Positions 16,663 through 25,001 of a stretch of DNA of 64,000 nucleotides are shown in pieces. The translations under genes were made by a program, and so were the position numbers. The notes under the pieces were generated by a model that was not told the DNA's origin, searched no databases, and worked only from the letters and a program-made list of their open reading frames with translations. Origin of the DNA: Nitrospira sp. (GTDB lineage: Bacteria; Nitrospirota; Nitrospiria; Nitrospirales; Nitrospiraceae); the NCBI GenBank assembly GCA_024998595.1, contig JACOEK010000004.1, forward strand, positions 310,001-374,000. The letters run 5' to 3'. How positions within the stretch are numbered: the stretch's first letter is position 1; each line of letters starts with the position of its first letter.

Positions 16663-18652
16663 TCGACGGCCGGTCGCTTCACAGGCCAAAGGACTGTCGG
16701 CGGAGAAGGGGCGTCAGCCGGCCGCCACGCCACGCGGCACGTCAGCCTTTGCGGCTCAAACGCCGGGTCCGCGGCCGGACGGTGAACTCACGAACGGCGT
16801 ATTGCGCTCGGCGGGTATGCCGTTGGACGAGACCTCCCGCACATTCTTCGAACAGCGTTTCGGCCACGATTTCGGGAAAGTCCGGATTCATACTGGTGCG
16901 CGAGCCGCGGAGTCTGCCGATGCGCTGCTTGCAGACGCCTACACTGCTGGAGAGCACATTGTGTTCGGGCCCGGACGGTATGCTCCGGCCAGCCCCCAAG
17001 GCCGGGCACTCCTTGCTCACGAGCTATCCCATGTCGCACAGCAGTCCGTGCCCCAGTCTCTTGCCGGATCATTCCGCGTGAGCCGACCGGACTCGGCCGC
17101 CGAACAGGCTGCAGAGCGAACGGTGCAACGGCTTGCTCTCGGTCTTCCGGTCTTGTGCCCGCCGACTTCGGAACCGGGTGTCATCCATAGGGCGATCAAG
17201 GAGGATCTGCGCGAGGCGATCGCAGGGTGGGGCACGGATGAGGAAGCGATTTATGCACGGTTGCGCATCGCCGGCGAAGACGAGAAGAAAGCCGTTCTGG
17301 GTGATCCGGTGCTGATGCAGGACTTGCAGGATGATTTGTCGCGCGGGGAGTGGGGAACGGTCCTCGGGCTGCTCGGCGCATCCGCCGAGTCGCGAGTGCA
17401 TGCCGCGTCTGAGGGATGGGGGACCGACGAGGAAGGGATCTTTGAAGCCCTTCGATCGACGCCGGCGTTGGAGCTCAAACGTCAGATGGACAGTAGCACC
17501 ATGCTCATGGAGTTGCGTGACGAGCTCTCGGACGACGAACTGGGGCAGGCTCAAGCCATCATCACCCAGTCGTTCTTCGGCGAGGCTTCGATCAATTTTC
17601 CGGACACCTACCATGCCCTGCTGTTCTTTCCCGACACGGTGAATGAAGCCTGCGATCATTTCGAGGCGCTTGGTTACGATGTTGCCAAGAACATCATCGC
17701 GTATCTGGCTCGAGGACATGAGATGCCGGACGTCGTTGAGACGGATATCGACACCCAGATCAACAAGGACAAGAAGCTCGCACGGGTCCAGGCCGCGTTT
17801 GAGGCGCGCTGGAACATTTCCAGTCAGTCGAAGGCGGGCAAAGGCGGGAAAGCACCCGGCTGGACGGTCGACATGATTCGACAGCTCCACGCGGCGCTCA
17901 GGCAGGTTCCTGAGGGGCACGTGGTCCGGGCCGATCAGAATGTGCCCGGTATCCAGAAGGGCGAGTTGTCAGGTTTCCGACTGATCGAGGGCAGCACGGG
18001 CTACTGGGCGAATCCGTTCATCGAGGTCGGTATGGAACATTCTGATGTCGCCGGATTGACGAGACATGAGGTCGGCCACGCCCTGGATGACTACCTGGGC
18101 TCCTCTACTGAGACCTTCAAGAAGAACTCCACGAATGGTTGGGATTGGTCGAAGACGTCCGTGATGTGGGAAACGCATATGACCGATCCGTGGAAGCGCA
18201 AGGGTGGCAAGGAGGTGCCCATGGCCGACCAGCTGAAGATCAATACGTTGCTGGACGACTATGTGAAAGGCGACGGCAGCAAGGGATTGCGCAAAGATAC
18301 CGACACGACGCATCCGATCCAAACCTATTGGAATGATGACGTGCCGATGATCGAAGCCGCCAAGGATCTGGCCGGGAAGAAAGATAAGGTGTACCAACAT
18401 CTTCGCAGTGTCCGGAAGTTCGGCACCTGCTACTTCAGCTGGAGCACCTACTATCACGAATTCTATGTCTACAACCTGGTGGTGCAAGACAAACGGCTGA
18501 CCGATTATTCGCTTTTCGGCCATCCGGAATTCTTTGCGGAGATGTATGAAGCCTACTATGAGGAAGGCTCAGGCTCGAAACGTGGGGAGAAGTTGAAGGG
18601 AGTGCCCAATTGGAAGCAGTTCTTCGACACCGTAGTCCATCCGGCCAAGTAG
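16655..18652 (+). CDS. eCIS-core (DUF4157) - annexin-like - lethal-factor-like metalloprotease
   Basis: 665 residues, the most striking cargo candidate. Residues ~48-131: eCIS core/DUF4157, with PLDETSRTFFEQRFGHDF, VRIHTG, HIVFGPGRYAP and HELSH (122-126). Residues ~180-303: two annexin-like repeats, each G-W-G-T-D-E-E plus an acidic residue 38 positions after the Thr (Glu232, Glu295). Residues ~400-665: a zinc-peptidase-like domain with HEVGHALDDYLG (His471, Glu472, His475) and EFFAEMYEAYY (Glu625/Glu629), resembling anthrax lethal factor (HEFGHAVDDYAG; EFFAEAF). The gap between the two motifs is about 150 residues, much longer than in lethal factor. I chose ATG 16655, which overlaps the preceding stop; the frame extends further upstream. 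Predicted to be loaded in or on the particle and cleave a target protein; that is inference. Confidence 0.85.
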   Translation: MSDRRPVASQAKGLSAEKGRQPAATPRGTSAFAAQTPGPRPDGELTNGVLRSAGMPLDETSRTFFEQRFGHDFGKVRIHTGARAAESADALLADAYTAGEHIVFGPGRYAPASPQGRALLAHELSHVAQQSVPQSLAGSFRVSRPDSAAEQAAERTVQRLALGLPVLCPPTSEPGVIHRAIKEDLREAIAGWGTDEEAIYARLRIAGEDEKKAVLGDPVLMQDLQDDLSRGEWGTVLGLLGASAESRVHAASEGWGTDEEGIFEALRSTPALELKRQMDSSTMLMELRDELSDDELGQAQAIITQSFFGEASINFPDTYHALLFFPDTVNEACDHFEALGYDVAKNIIAYLARGHEMPDVVETDIDTQINKDKKLARVQAAFEARWNISSQSKAGKGGKAPGWTVDMIRQLHAALRQVPEGHVVRADQNVPGIQKGELSGFRLIEGSTGYWANPFIEVGMEHSDVAGLTRHEVGHALDDYLGSSTETFKKNSTNGWDWSKTSVMWETHMTDPWKRKGGKEVPMADQLKINTLLDDYVKGDGSKGLRKDTDTTHPIQTYWNDDVPMIEAAKDLAGKKDKVYQHLRSVRKFGTCYFSWSTYYHEFYVYNLVVQDKRLTDYSLFGHPEFFAEMYEAYYEEGSGSKRGEKLKGVPNWKQFFDTVVHPAK

Positions 18653-18699
18653 CACCGGGTTCTCGGCTTAAAGCCTGCGCCAGGCTACTTGGCAGGCTC

Positions 18700-19548
18700 A
18701 TGCCGGACGCCGTCGAACAGATGGCGAGCCTGGAGTCCATCCTCTTGCCGGAATTCGAACAATACGGCGAACTCATTGCTGCAACCGACCATCCGTTGGC
18801 TGGTCTCCTGCTACGCGGCGAGGGAGCCGGCTTCACCGACCGGATTCAAGGACTGTTGCGACAATGGGCGCTTGGGGAAGAGGCGGCGTTCGTCCACGCT
18901 CACCTGGCGGGCGCGTTCGAGCACAAGCGATGCTTTCTGAAACTTGAATGGTGCGGTCACGCTGCTGCGGTCGATCGTCAGGTTGCGATTTACTATCGTC
19001 GTCGTCCCAAGCTGCACGAGGCATTGAAGATCCTTGCCGCATCGACGGGCACCACCGTGCCACTCGATGATCTTCGTGAGCTAGGTGCGTTATTGGGCAA
19101 GGATACGGTTCACTTTGTCTCCGCCGTGATGCGGCCGGGCCGGCCGCTTCACTACAAATTGTATTTTTCTCAGTACGTCACGCCAGAATCGCATGAACAG
19201 GTTTTCGCGAGATTGCAGCGGGCCATTCGACGATTTGCAGGACAACCGGCGACCGAGGCTCGGTGGGCGGCCTCTCACGATCGATTGTCGTCCCGACAGC
19301 TCGCCCATACGCTTTTTGTCTCGCTTGCGGTGTCCGAAGACGGAACGGATCCATCGTTGAAGATCGACTATCCAGACGTTGCTCCGGTCGTCGCGGCGGG
19401 GCTGCTCGATGGGGTTCGTCTTATGCAGGCAGAAGAAAGCCTGCGGCATCTCTGCGAGGCGGCCGGGCGCACGAGCCTGTCTTATCTCGGGGTCAGGATT
19501 CAAGCTGAAGGCGATCCTGTCTTGAAAGGGTATGCGGATTTCATATGA
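18700..19548 (+). CDS. Unrecognised protein in eCIS locus
   Basis: 282 residues from ATG 18700; an upstream in-frame start would overlap the protease gene by 43 bp and is less likely. No signal peptide. Mixed alpha/beta with recurring segments such as HAHLAGAFEHKRCFLKLEW, RQVAIYYRRRPKL, HFVSAVMRPGRPLHYKLYFSQY, and a later LAVSEDG-DPSLKIDYPD. The alternation of strand-forming stretches with Lys/Tyr at inward positions reminded me of a repeated beta-alpha barrel, but I cannot name a family. It sits between two eCIS-core genes and overlaps the CpXC gene start by 4 bp, so the two probably work together. Confidence 0.7.
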   Translation: MPDAVEQMASLESILLPEFEQYGELIAATDHPLAGLLLRGEGAGFTDRIQGLLRQWALGEEAAFVHAHLAGAFEHKRCFLKLEWCGHAAAVDRQVAIYYRRRPKLHEALKILAASTGTTVPLDDLRELGALLGKDTVHFVSAVMRPGRPLHYKLYFSQYVTPESHEQVFARLQRAIRRFAGQPATEARWAASHDRLSSRQLAHTLFVSLAVSEDGTDPSLKIDYPDVAPVVAAGLLDGVRLMQAEESLRHLCEAAGRTSLSYLGVRIQAEGDPVLKGYADFI

Positions 19549-20240
19549 GTCGTTGCGTCGTCCAACGCCTGCGCTGTCCCAACTGCGGTGTGGAGCAGGA
19601 GGAGAAGGTGTTTGTGAGTGTGAATGGAGCGCGCATCAAGACGGCGGCGCAACGGATTATCGAGGGCACTTGGGGGGAATTGTCCTGTCTGGCTTGTGGA
19701 CAACGATACCTGGCCGATCCGCCGCGGTTGTACAGCGATCTGCCGGGCGGCATCTGGCTGGTGCGACATCCGTTGGAGCGACGGGGCCGGTTTGTCGAGT
19801 TGGAAGCAGAAGCTGACCGGATTTTCTCGCGAGAATTTCTCGAACGGCCACCCGCCGTGATTCGTGAACAGGCGGCCGCAGTGCGTCGGCGCATCTGTTT
19901 CGGACGGGCGCAATTCGTTGAGAAGCTCCTGGCCTTTCGGCATGGCATCGATGACCGTGCGCTGGAATGTCTGAAGCTCGGACTCAGCCGTGATCTCCTC
20001 GCGCGCCTGTTCGCGCATGGCCCCTGGGAGTGGATGACGTTGGCGATCAATGAACAGGGACTCGAGATGATTGCCGTGACGGTGGCAGATCAGCGCCTCA
20101 TCCACCACACGATCGTTCGGCTTCAGGAGGTGCGACGGATAGAAGCCCAGATGCAACAGTATGAGGCATTGTTCCCGGAGTTGTTTGGCCCCTTGTATGT
20201 CAACGCGTCCCGGTATGTGACGGAGCAGGTGCCTGCATGA
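19545..20240 (+). CDS. CpXC-domain zinc-ribbon protein
   Basis: 231 residues. N-terminal CPNCG (~10-14) and CLACGQRY (~46-53) form a four-cysteine zinc ribbon, with the conserved SVNGARI and I-I-E-G-T-W between, followed by L-Y-S-D-L-P and W-L-V-R-H-P. This is the CpXC domain. The remaining ~140 residues are helical with Leu/Glu-rich segments and have no visible active site. CpXC proteins are of unknown function. ATGA overlap with the preceding unknown gene and its position between two DUF4157 genes suggest a linked role in the injection system. Confidence 0.8.
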   Translation: MSRCVVQRLRCPNCGVEQEEKVFVSVNGARIKTAAQRIIEGTWGELSCLACGQRYLADPPRLYSDLPGGIWLVRHPLERRGRFVELEAEADRIFSREFLERPPAVIREQAAAVRRRICFGRAQFVEKLLAFRHGIDDRALECLKLGLSRDLLARLFAHGPWEWMTLAINEQGLEMIAVTVADQRLIHHTIVRLQEVRRIEAQMQQYEALFPELFGPLYVNASRYVTEQVPA

Positions 20241-20300
20241 GGCAGAGCAGGCGACTGCAGCTCTCATTACGATGGCAGTGGGAAGGTTGATGTTGCCCCT

Positions 20301-21866
20301 ATGAGAAGAGAAGCGAGTCACCAACAGACTGAGGCCGCGTGGAGTGGGGCTGCGCACGCCGGTCTTCTACAACGACAATGTGCTTGCGGCGGGACGAGTC
20401 AGCTGACCGGGACTTGTTCGGAGTGTGAGAAAAAGAAAATGCTCGGCCAATCGCTTCAGACCAAGTTGCGGATCAACGAGCCGGGTGATGAATACGAACA
20501 GGAAGCGGATCGACTTGCTGCGCAGGTCATGCAGATGCCGGATGGGCAGCTAGGTCGATCGCAATCTCTCCAGACTCGGCCGGTGGTCCAACGGGTTGGC
20601 GGGGACAGTGGGGGCCAGGCAGACGAGGGGACCGTTCAACGCGCGGAAGCCGCCGGAGAAGAATCGGCCCCGGTCGGAGAACAGGCGGCCTCCGACGGGG
20701 CGGTGCCCAAGGACGGCTCCTCCGATGAGGGTGGGAGCCGCTGCCCGAGCTGGCGAAACGATCCGGAGAGTATCAGCAAGCGGGCCGCCGAGAACTATGT
20801 CCAGCACGATATCACGCCGCCTTCCCAGGCGACGGTGGAGAAAATCCAATGTGAACCGCCGGTTGCCAACGGCAACTACGGCTGTTTCGTCCATTTCAGT
20901 GATGGCTTGGTGGTGAGAGTCATCGTACGGGAGACGGATGTCGTCGTCGGAATGGGGCCGGGGCAGATCGCCACGGAAACTCCTCCGCCGGCAACGCCCT
21001 TGTGCTTTTACGATTACCATTGTCCGGACGGATTGTTGGTGCTGACGAAACGTGAATGCAAGAGCGCCAAGTCCTCTAAGCCGCCTCCGCCTGGTGCACC
21101 GGTCGGGCCGCCGGCGGTCGCGCAGCGGAAGGCCGCTCCAGAGGCCTCACAAGCGGCCGGTTCCCAGTCGTTGGTTCAGAACGTGCTGGGGTCACCGGGT
21201 CGTCCGTTGGATGTGTCGACGCGAGAATTTTTCGCGGCTCGCTTCGGTCATGATTTCGGCGACGTGCGGGTGCATGACGATGCGACCGCGGCGGCGTCGG
21301 CACGCGGAGTCCAGGCGTTGGCCTATACGGTCGGTAAAGACGTGGTGTTCGGCGCAGGCCAATATTCACCAGGCACCAGCGCGGGGCGGCATCTGCTCGC
21401 GCATGAGCTTACCCATGTTGTTCAACAATCCGGCATGCAGCCAAGTCCCTCCGTGCAGAGAAAAGCGGCGATTTCGTCGAGTGCTGAATTGAATCATGAT
21501 AACGCACAACAGAAGACGGAGCCGGCGCCACTGATTCCGGTTGACTGTGCTGTCGAGATTACCCCCGCCCACGATTGCTTTGCGCTCATCGCCGAGATGA
21601 TCGCGATCCAAGCCGACATGCGCGAGAACAATCAATGGCTGGAACGGTACCGGAATGGGGATCTTCCATGGGATGCCGATGCGTATAAAACACGCGCGCA
21701 GTACCAGGGAGACTTGAGGAAGAAATTCGAGGCGAAAGAGCGCATACGGAAGTCCTGTTGCGCGGGGCACGAGGTTCCCGGCGAAGCGCCCACCATGCCT
21801 CCCGCAGCCGTCCCGGCTCCCGACCCGCAACCGGCAGCACGAGACGATCAAGGATCAGGCGGATGA
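20301..21866 (+). CDS. eCIS-core (DUF4157) protein with Cys-rich N-terminus and embedded domain
   Basis: 521 residues. N-terminus: QRQCACGG...CSEC (Cys27, 29, 39, 42; probable zinc knuckle) then the usual pre-core phrase INEPGDEYEQEADRLA (58-73). Residues ~145-255 form an inserted domain with six cysteines (148, 184, 195, 235, 241, 253), including a YDYHCPDGLLVLTKREC end. Residues ~295-378: DUF4157 core with RPLDVSTREFFAARFGHDF, VRVHDD, VVFGAGQYSP and HELTH at 368-372. The last ~140 residues have a DCF/CC pair and a Pro-rich tail; no toxin motif visible. DUF4157 proteins are typical eCIS cargo or loading factors. The ribosome site is weak, so the start is less certain. Confidence 0.85.
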   Translation: MRREASHQQTEAAWSGAAHAGLLQRQCACGGTSQLTGTCSECEKKKMLGQSLQTKLRINEPGDEYEQEADRLAAQVMQMPDGQLGRSQSLQTRPVVQRVGGDSGGQADEGTVQRAEAAGEESAPVGEQAASDGAVPKDGSSDEGGSRCPSWRNDPESISKRAAENYVQHDITPPSQATVEKIQCEPPVANGNYGCFVHFSDGLVVRVIVRETDVVVGMGPGQIATETPPPATPLCFYDYHCPDGLLVLTKRECKSAKSSKPPPPGAPVGPPAVAQRKAAPEASQAAGSQSLVQNVLGSPGRPLDVSTREFFAARFGHDFGDVRVHDDATAAASARGVQALAYTVGKDVVFGAGQYSPGTSAGRHLLAHELTHVVQQSGMQPSPSVQRKAAISSSAELNHDNAQQKTEPAPLIPVDCAVEITPAHDCFALIAEMIAIQADMRENNQWLERYRNGDLPWDADAYKTRAQYQGDLRKKFEAKERIRKSCCAGHEVPGEAPTMPPAAVPAPDPQPAARDDQGSGG

Positions 21867-21918
21867 TAGAGCAAGGAGTCGGACATTCAGACGTGCGTGG
21901 TCGAGCAACGAGGTCGTT

Positions 21919-22569
21919 ATGAGCAGCTTTCCCGGTTCGCCCAGACTTCTGAAGGGCGGTATTGTGTTGATCGATCCGGCCACGGCACAAGTGCAACGGA
22001 TCATTCCTCTGCAATACAACCCGGAGTCACTCAGCCGTACGTTGCAAGTGCAGGGAGTGAGCGATGGTGGTGATCGATCTGAGGCGTTGCGGTTGAAGGG
22101 CCCTGCGGTGGAGACGATCAAGCTGGATGCGGAAATCGATGCGACCGACGAGATGGAAGCCGGTGATCGTACGATCGGAGAGGCCGGAATTTCTCCACAA
22201 CTCGCCGCGCTCGAAACCTTGCTGTATCCCAGCACGGGGCAATTGACGACGAATCATACGCTGTCGAGTTTGGGAACCCTCGAAATTCTGCCGATGGAGA
22301 CTGCCTTGCCGTTGTTCGTCTTCGGGCAACATCGTGTCATCCCGGTCCGGCTGACCGAGTTCAGTGTGACGGAGGAAGCGTTTGATCCGAACCTCAATCC
22401 CATCCGCGCGAAGGTCAGCCTAGGGATGCGCGTACTGTCCATCGATGATGTGGGGTTTACGCATAAGGCGGGCAGTTTGTTCATGAGTTATCTGCAACAG
22501 AAGGAAGGGCTCCGCGCGAAGGCGCAGGGCGGCACTTTGGGGTCGCTCGGGCTGACGGGGATTCCGTAA
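21919..22569 (+). CDS. CIS tube-type/baseplate protein (Afp7/Pvc7 N-terminal-like)
   Basis: 216 residues. Contains the conserved LQYNPESLSRTLQVQG phrase and A-L-R-L-K-G-P-A-V-E-T-I-K-L-D-A-E of the CIS tube-protein N-terminal family, then LFVFGQHRVIPVRLTEFSVTEEAFDPNLNPIRAKVSLGMRVL, a strand-rich end typical of a tube-initiator fold. In Afp7/Pvc7 this domain is fused to LysM; here LysM is the next gene. It likely joins the tube to the hub. GAGG ribosome site upstream of ATG 21919. Confidence 0.82.
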   Translation: MSSFPGSPRLLKGGIVLIDPATAQVQRIIPLQYNPESLSRTLQVQGVSDGGDRSEALRLKGPAVETIKLDAEIDATDEMEAGDRTIGEAGISPQLAALETLLYPSTGQLTTNHTLSSLGTLEILPMETALPLFVFGQHRVIPVRLTEFSVTEEAFDPNLNPIRAKVSLGMRVLSIDDVGFTHKAGSLFMSYLQQKEGLRAKAQGGTLGSLGLTGIP

Positions 22570-22601
22570 GGACTCGCGGAGAGCACAGGAGGCAAAGACA
22601 G

Positions 22602-22961
22602 ATGGCGGATCCATTACAGGCGTTGCTGGACAGTGCACTCAAGCCGAATCCGTTTCCGCCGACGAGCCGGTACTACGGGGTGAAGACCACGTCGATGGTC
22701 GGAAGTGACGGGACCATGGTGGTGCATCTGCGGAGGCGATTCGTGCCGGCGAGCGACCGCTTCACCGTCGTGCAGGAACATCGGGTGACGGCCGGGGAGC
22801 GGCTCGACCATCTCGCAAGCACCTATCTGGGCGATCCGGAACAATATTGGCGCTTGTGCGATGCGAACGATACGGTGCGGCCGGACGCGCTCGTCGAGCG
22901 GTTGGATACGGTGGTGCACATCGCGTTACCGGAAGGCGTGACGGGGGTTCCCGGTGCTTAA
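22602..22961 (+). CDS. LysM-domain baseplate protein
   Basis: 119 residues. A LysM domain at the C-terminal half: HRVTAGERLDHLASTYLGDPEQYWRLCDAND, with the typical Asp/Tyr/Trp spacing. The N-terminus is proline-rich with a beta hairpin (RYYGVKTTSM). In T4-like tails this corresponds to gp53; in Afp7/Pvc7 it is the LysM half. Joins wedge pieces around the hub. AGGAGG ribosome site; stop overlaps the next GTG start by 8 bp. Confidence 0.88.
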   Translation: MADPLQALLDSALKPNPFPPTSRYYGVKTTSMVGSDGTMVVHLRRRFVPASDRFTVVQEHRVTAGERLDHLASTYLGDPEQYWRLCDANDTVRPDALVERLDTVVHIALPEGVTGVPGA

Positions 22962-24078
22962 AGGCGTCCATCTGACAATGCTGGCGGGGCCGGTGATCCC
23001 GTTTCCCGTTCCTCGGCCGGTGCTCGATGCGCTGACTGAGGTGCAGGTGACCAGCGCGACCGGTACGGCGGGCGGGTTTCAGCTGCAGTTCACGATTCAG
23101 AACAAGTCGACTCTGCAGCAGGCGTTTCTGGTTGCGGCGACGCGGACGCCGTTGATGCGCGTCATTCTGGTGGCGACCATCAATTTGATTCCCCACGTGT
23201 TGATGGACGGCGTGATCACCAACCAGGAAATCACTTCGGGTGACAAGCCGGGAGAATCGACGCTGACGATCACCGGCGAGGACCTCACCAAGGTCATGGA
23301 TCTGCAGGCGTTCGACGGCTTGCCGTTCCCCGCCATGCCGGCAAATCTGCGCGTCACGGCAATCCTGGCCAAGTATGCGGTCTTCGGCGTGATTCCGCTC
23401 GCCATTCCGCCGATCGGGTTCGATGTGCCGATCCCCACGATGCGTATTCCATCGCAGCAGGGCACGGATCTCAACTACATCCTGAAGCTGGCTGAGGATG
23501 CCGGCTACGTGTTCTACATCGATCCGGGTCCCGTGCCCGGCACGAACACGGCCTATTGGGGGCCTCAACTCAAGGTGGGCATTCCACAACCAGCCCTCAA
23601 TGTCGACATGGATTTCGATCGTAACGTGGAGTCGCTCAGCTTTCAGTTCAACTCGACGAAGAAGGATCTGCCCATTGTGATGATTCACAACGCGTTGACG
23701 AAGGTGCCCATTCCCATTCCGATTCCCGACATCAATCCGTTACAGCCACCGTTGGGGTTGGTCGGCCCTCCGGTGACGAAACTGTCGATGCTGAAGGCCA
23801 CCGGAAAACTGTCCGCGCCGGAGGCGCTCAACGAGGGATTGAAGGCTTCGAGTGAATCGATGGACGCGGTGACGGGGAGCGGGTCGCTCGATGTCGCGCG
23901 CTATGGCCGGCTCCTGACGTCGCGCGGGTTAGTCGGGGTGCGTGGCGCCGGATTAGCCTTCGACGGTTTGTACTACGTAGACAGCGTGACGACGACCATC
24001 AAGCGAGGAAGTTGTCAGCAAAGTTTCCGTCTCACGCGCAACGGATTAGTCTCCATCACCCCGCTGGTGCCGGTATGA
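22954..24078 (+). CDS. Baseplate hub protein (gp27/VgrG-N-like)
   Basis: 374 residues, rich in beta strands. Features of the phage late-control D/gp27 fold: the A-T-R-T-P-L-M-R-V-I-L...LIPHVLMDGVITNQEI opening, GESTLTITGEDLTKVMDL, a YILKLAEDAGYVFYIDPGP segment (hub second domain), and VDSVTTTIKRGSCQQSFRLTRNGL near the end. It forms the hexagonal-to-trimeric hub to which the spike binds. GTG start inside the LysM gene's end; ATGA overlap to the spike gene. Confidence 0.88.
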   Translation: MLKGVHLTMLAGPVIPFPVPRPVLDALTEVQVTSATGTAGGFQLQFTIQNKSTLQQAFLVAATRTPLMRVILVATINLIPHVLMDGVITNQEITSGDKPGESTLTITGEDLTKVMDLQAFDGLPFPAMPANLRVTAILAKYAVFGVIPLAIPPIGFDVPIPTMRIPSQQGTDLNYILKLAEDAGYVFYIDPGPVPGTNTAYWGPQLKVGIPQPALNVDMDFDRNVESLSFQFNSTKKDLPIVMIHNALTKVPIPIPIPDINPLQPPLGLVGPPVTKLSMLKATGKLSAPEALNEGLKASSESMDAVTGSGSLDVARYGRLLTSRGLVGVRGAGLAFDGLYYVDSVTTTIKRGSCQQSFRLTRNGLVSITPLVPV

Positions 24079-24590
24079 GCGATGCACAGAAATATTACGG
24101 GAAGTATCGCGGCACGGTCTTGAACAACATCGACCCCATGCAGATGGGGCGACTACAAGTGCAGGTGCCCGACGTTGCCGGATTGATTCCGACCTCCTGG
24201 GCCATGCCTTGTTTCCCGGCCAGCGGCAAACAAATGGGCGCTTATATGCTGCCGCAAATCGGAGCGGGCGTCTGGGTCGAGTTCGAACAGGGCAACATGG
24301 ATTACCCGATCTGGAGCGGCTGTTGGTACGGCAGTGCCGCCGAGGTGCCGGTGCTGGCCTTAGCCGGGATTCCGGCCAGCCCGAACATCGTCCTGCAGAC
24401 GACGGCTCAAAATGCCATTGTCATCAGCGATGTGCCGGGTCCGACGGGCGGGATCATGTTGAAAAGCTCTACCGGGGCTACGCTCATCGTGAACGACACC
24501 GGGATTTACATTCAAAACGGCAAGGGCGCGATGGTCACGCTGGTTGGGCCGGCGGTGACGATTAATAACGGCGCCCTGACGATTATCTGA
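24075..24590 (+). CDS. Baseplate central spike, gp5/VgrG-C-like
   Basis: 171 residues from ATG 24075 (overlaps hub stop). Residues ~8-100: OB fold with YRGTVLNNIDPMQMGRLQVQVPD and ...GAGVWVEFEQGNMDYPIWSG, the strongest spike signature. The C-terminal ~60 residues form short repeats (G-G-I-M-L-K-S-S-T-G-A-T-L-I-V-N-D-T-G) that make a beta-prism needle. Corresponds to Afp8 C-terminal; here hub and spike are separate genes as in T4 gp27/gp5. No lysozyme domain is inserted. Confidence 0.9.
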   Translation: MSDAQKYYGKYRGTVLNNIDPMQMGRLQVQVPDVAGLIPTSWAMPCFPASGKQMGAYMLPQIGAGVWVEFEQGNMDYPIWSGCWYGSAAEVPVLALAGIPASPNIVLQTTAQNAIVISDVPGPTGGIMLKSSTGATLIVNDTGIYIQNGKGAMVTLVGPAVTINNGALTII

Positions 24591-24598
24591 ATGAAGCG

Positions 24599-24618
24599 AT
24601 CAGCAATCAGCAATCAGC
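24599..24618. repeat. Short tandem repeat ATCAGCA, nearly three copies
   Basis: ATCAGCA ATCAGCA ATCAGC in the 85-bp gap between spike and tip genes. A small low-complexity spacer; I see no function. It marks the first gap of any size in the second half of the operon. Confidence 0.5.
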
Positions 24619-24675
24619 GTTCAACTCTCAAGGAGCCGCTGCTAGCTAACAGCTGAAATCTGAGGAGCTTAGACC

Positions 24676-24999
24676 ATGCCAGGATTCCTGTTACACCTCG
24701 GGGCGACCGTCATGTGCGCGCATGCGGGGCAGGCGACGCCGGTGGCGCCGAATCCACGCGTGCTCGTCAGCGGGCAACCGACGGTGGCGATGAACAGCCT
24801 CTACGTCGTGGCCGGTTGCACGCTGCCCCCGCCTACGGCGGCGAATGGGCCCTGCGTCACTGCGCAATACATCACGGCGGCGACCAGGGTGGCGAGCAAC
24901 GGTCTGCCGTTGCTGTTGATCGATAGTCAGGCGATTTGTGCGCCCTCCGGGACGCCTTTGCTCGCATCGGTGACCCAAACCAGGGTTACGGGAGTGTGA
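24676..24999 (+). CDS. PAAR-like spike tip protein
   Basis: 107 residues. Starts GFLLHLGATVMCAHAGQATPVAPNPRVLVSGQP, the PAAR-like/DUF4280-type pattern with a metal-binding His/Cys cluster (H7, C14, H16) and further Cys at about 48, 59 and 87. It would cap the spike with a sharp tip and hold a metal ion, as for Afp10. GAGGAG ribosome site precedes ATG 24676. A 2-bp gap to the gp25 gene. Confidence 0.85.
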   Translation: MPGFLLHLGATVMCAHAGQATPVAPNPRVLVSGQPTVAMNSLYVVAGCTLPPPTAANGPCVTAQYITAATRVASNGLPLLLIDSQAICAPSGTPLLASVTQTRVTGV

Positions 25000-25001
25000 C
25001 G

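Noticed and set aside
24599-24618. ATCAGCA repeats as a CRISPR or attachment site
   Set aside because: Only about three 7-bp tandem units, no spacers, no recombinase gene nearby.
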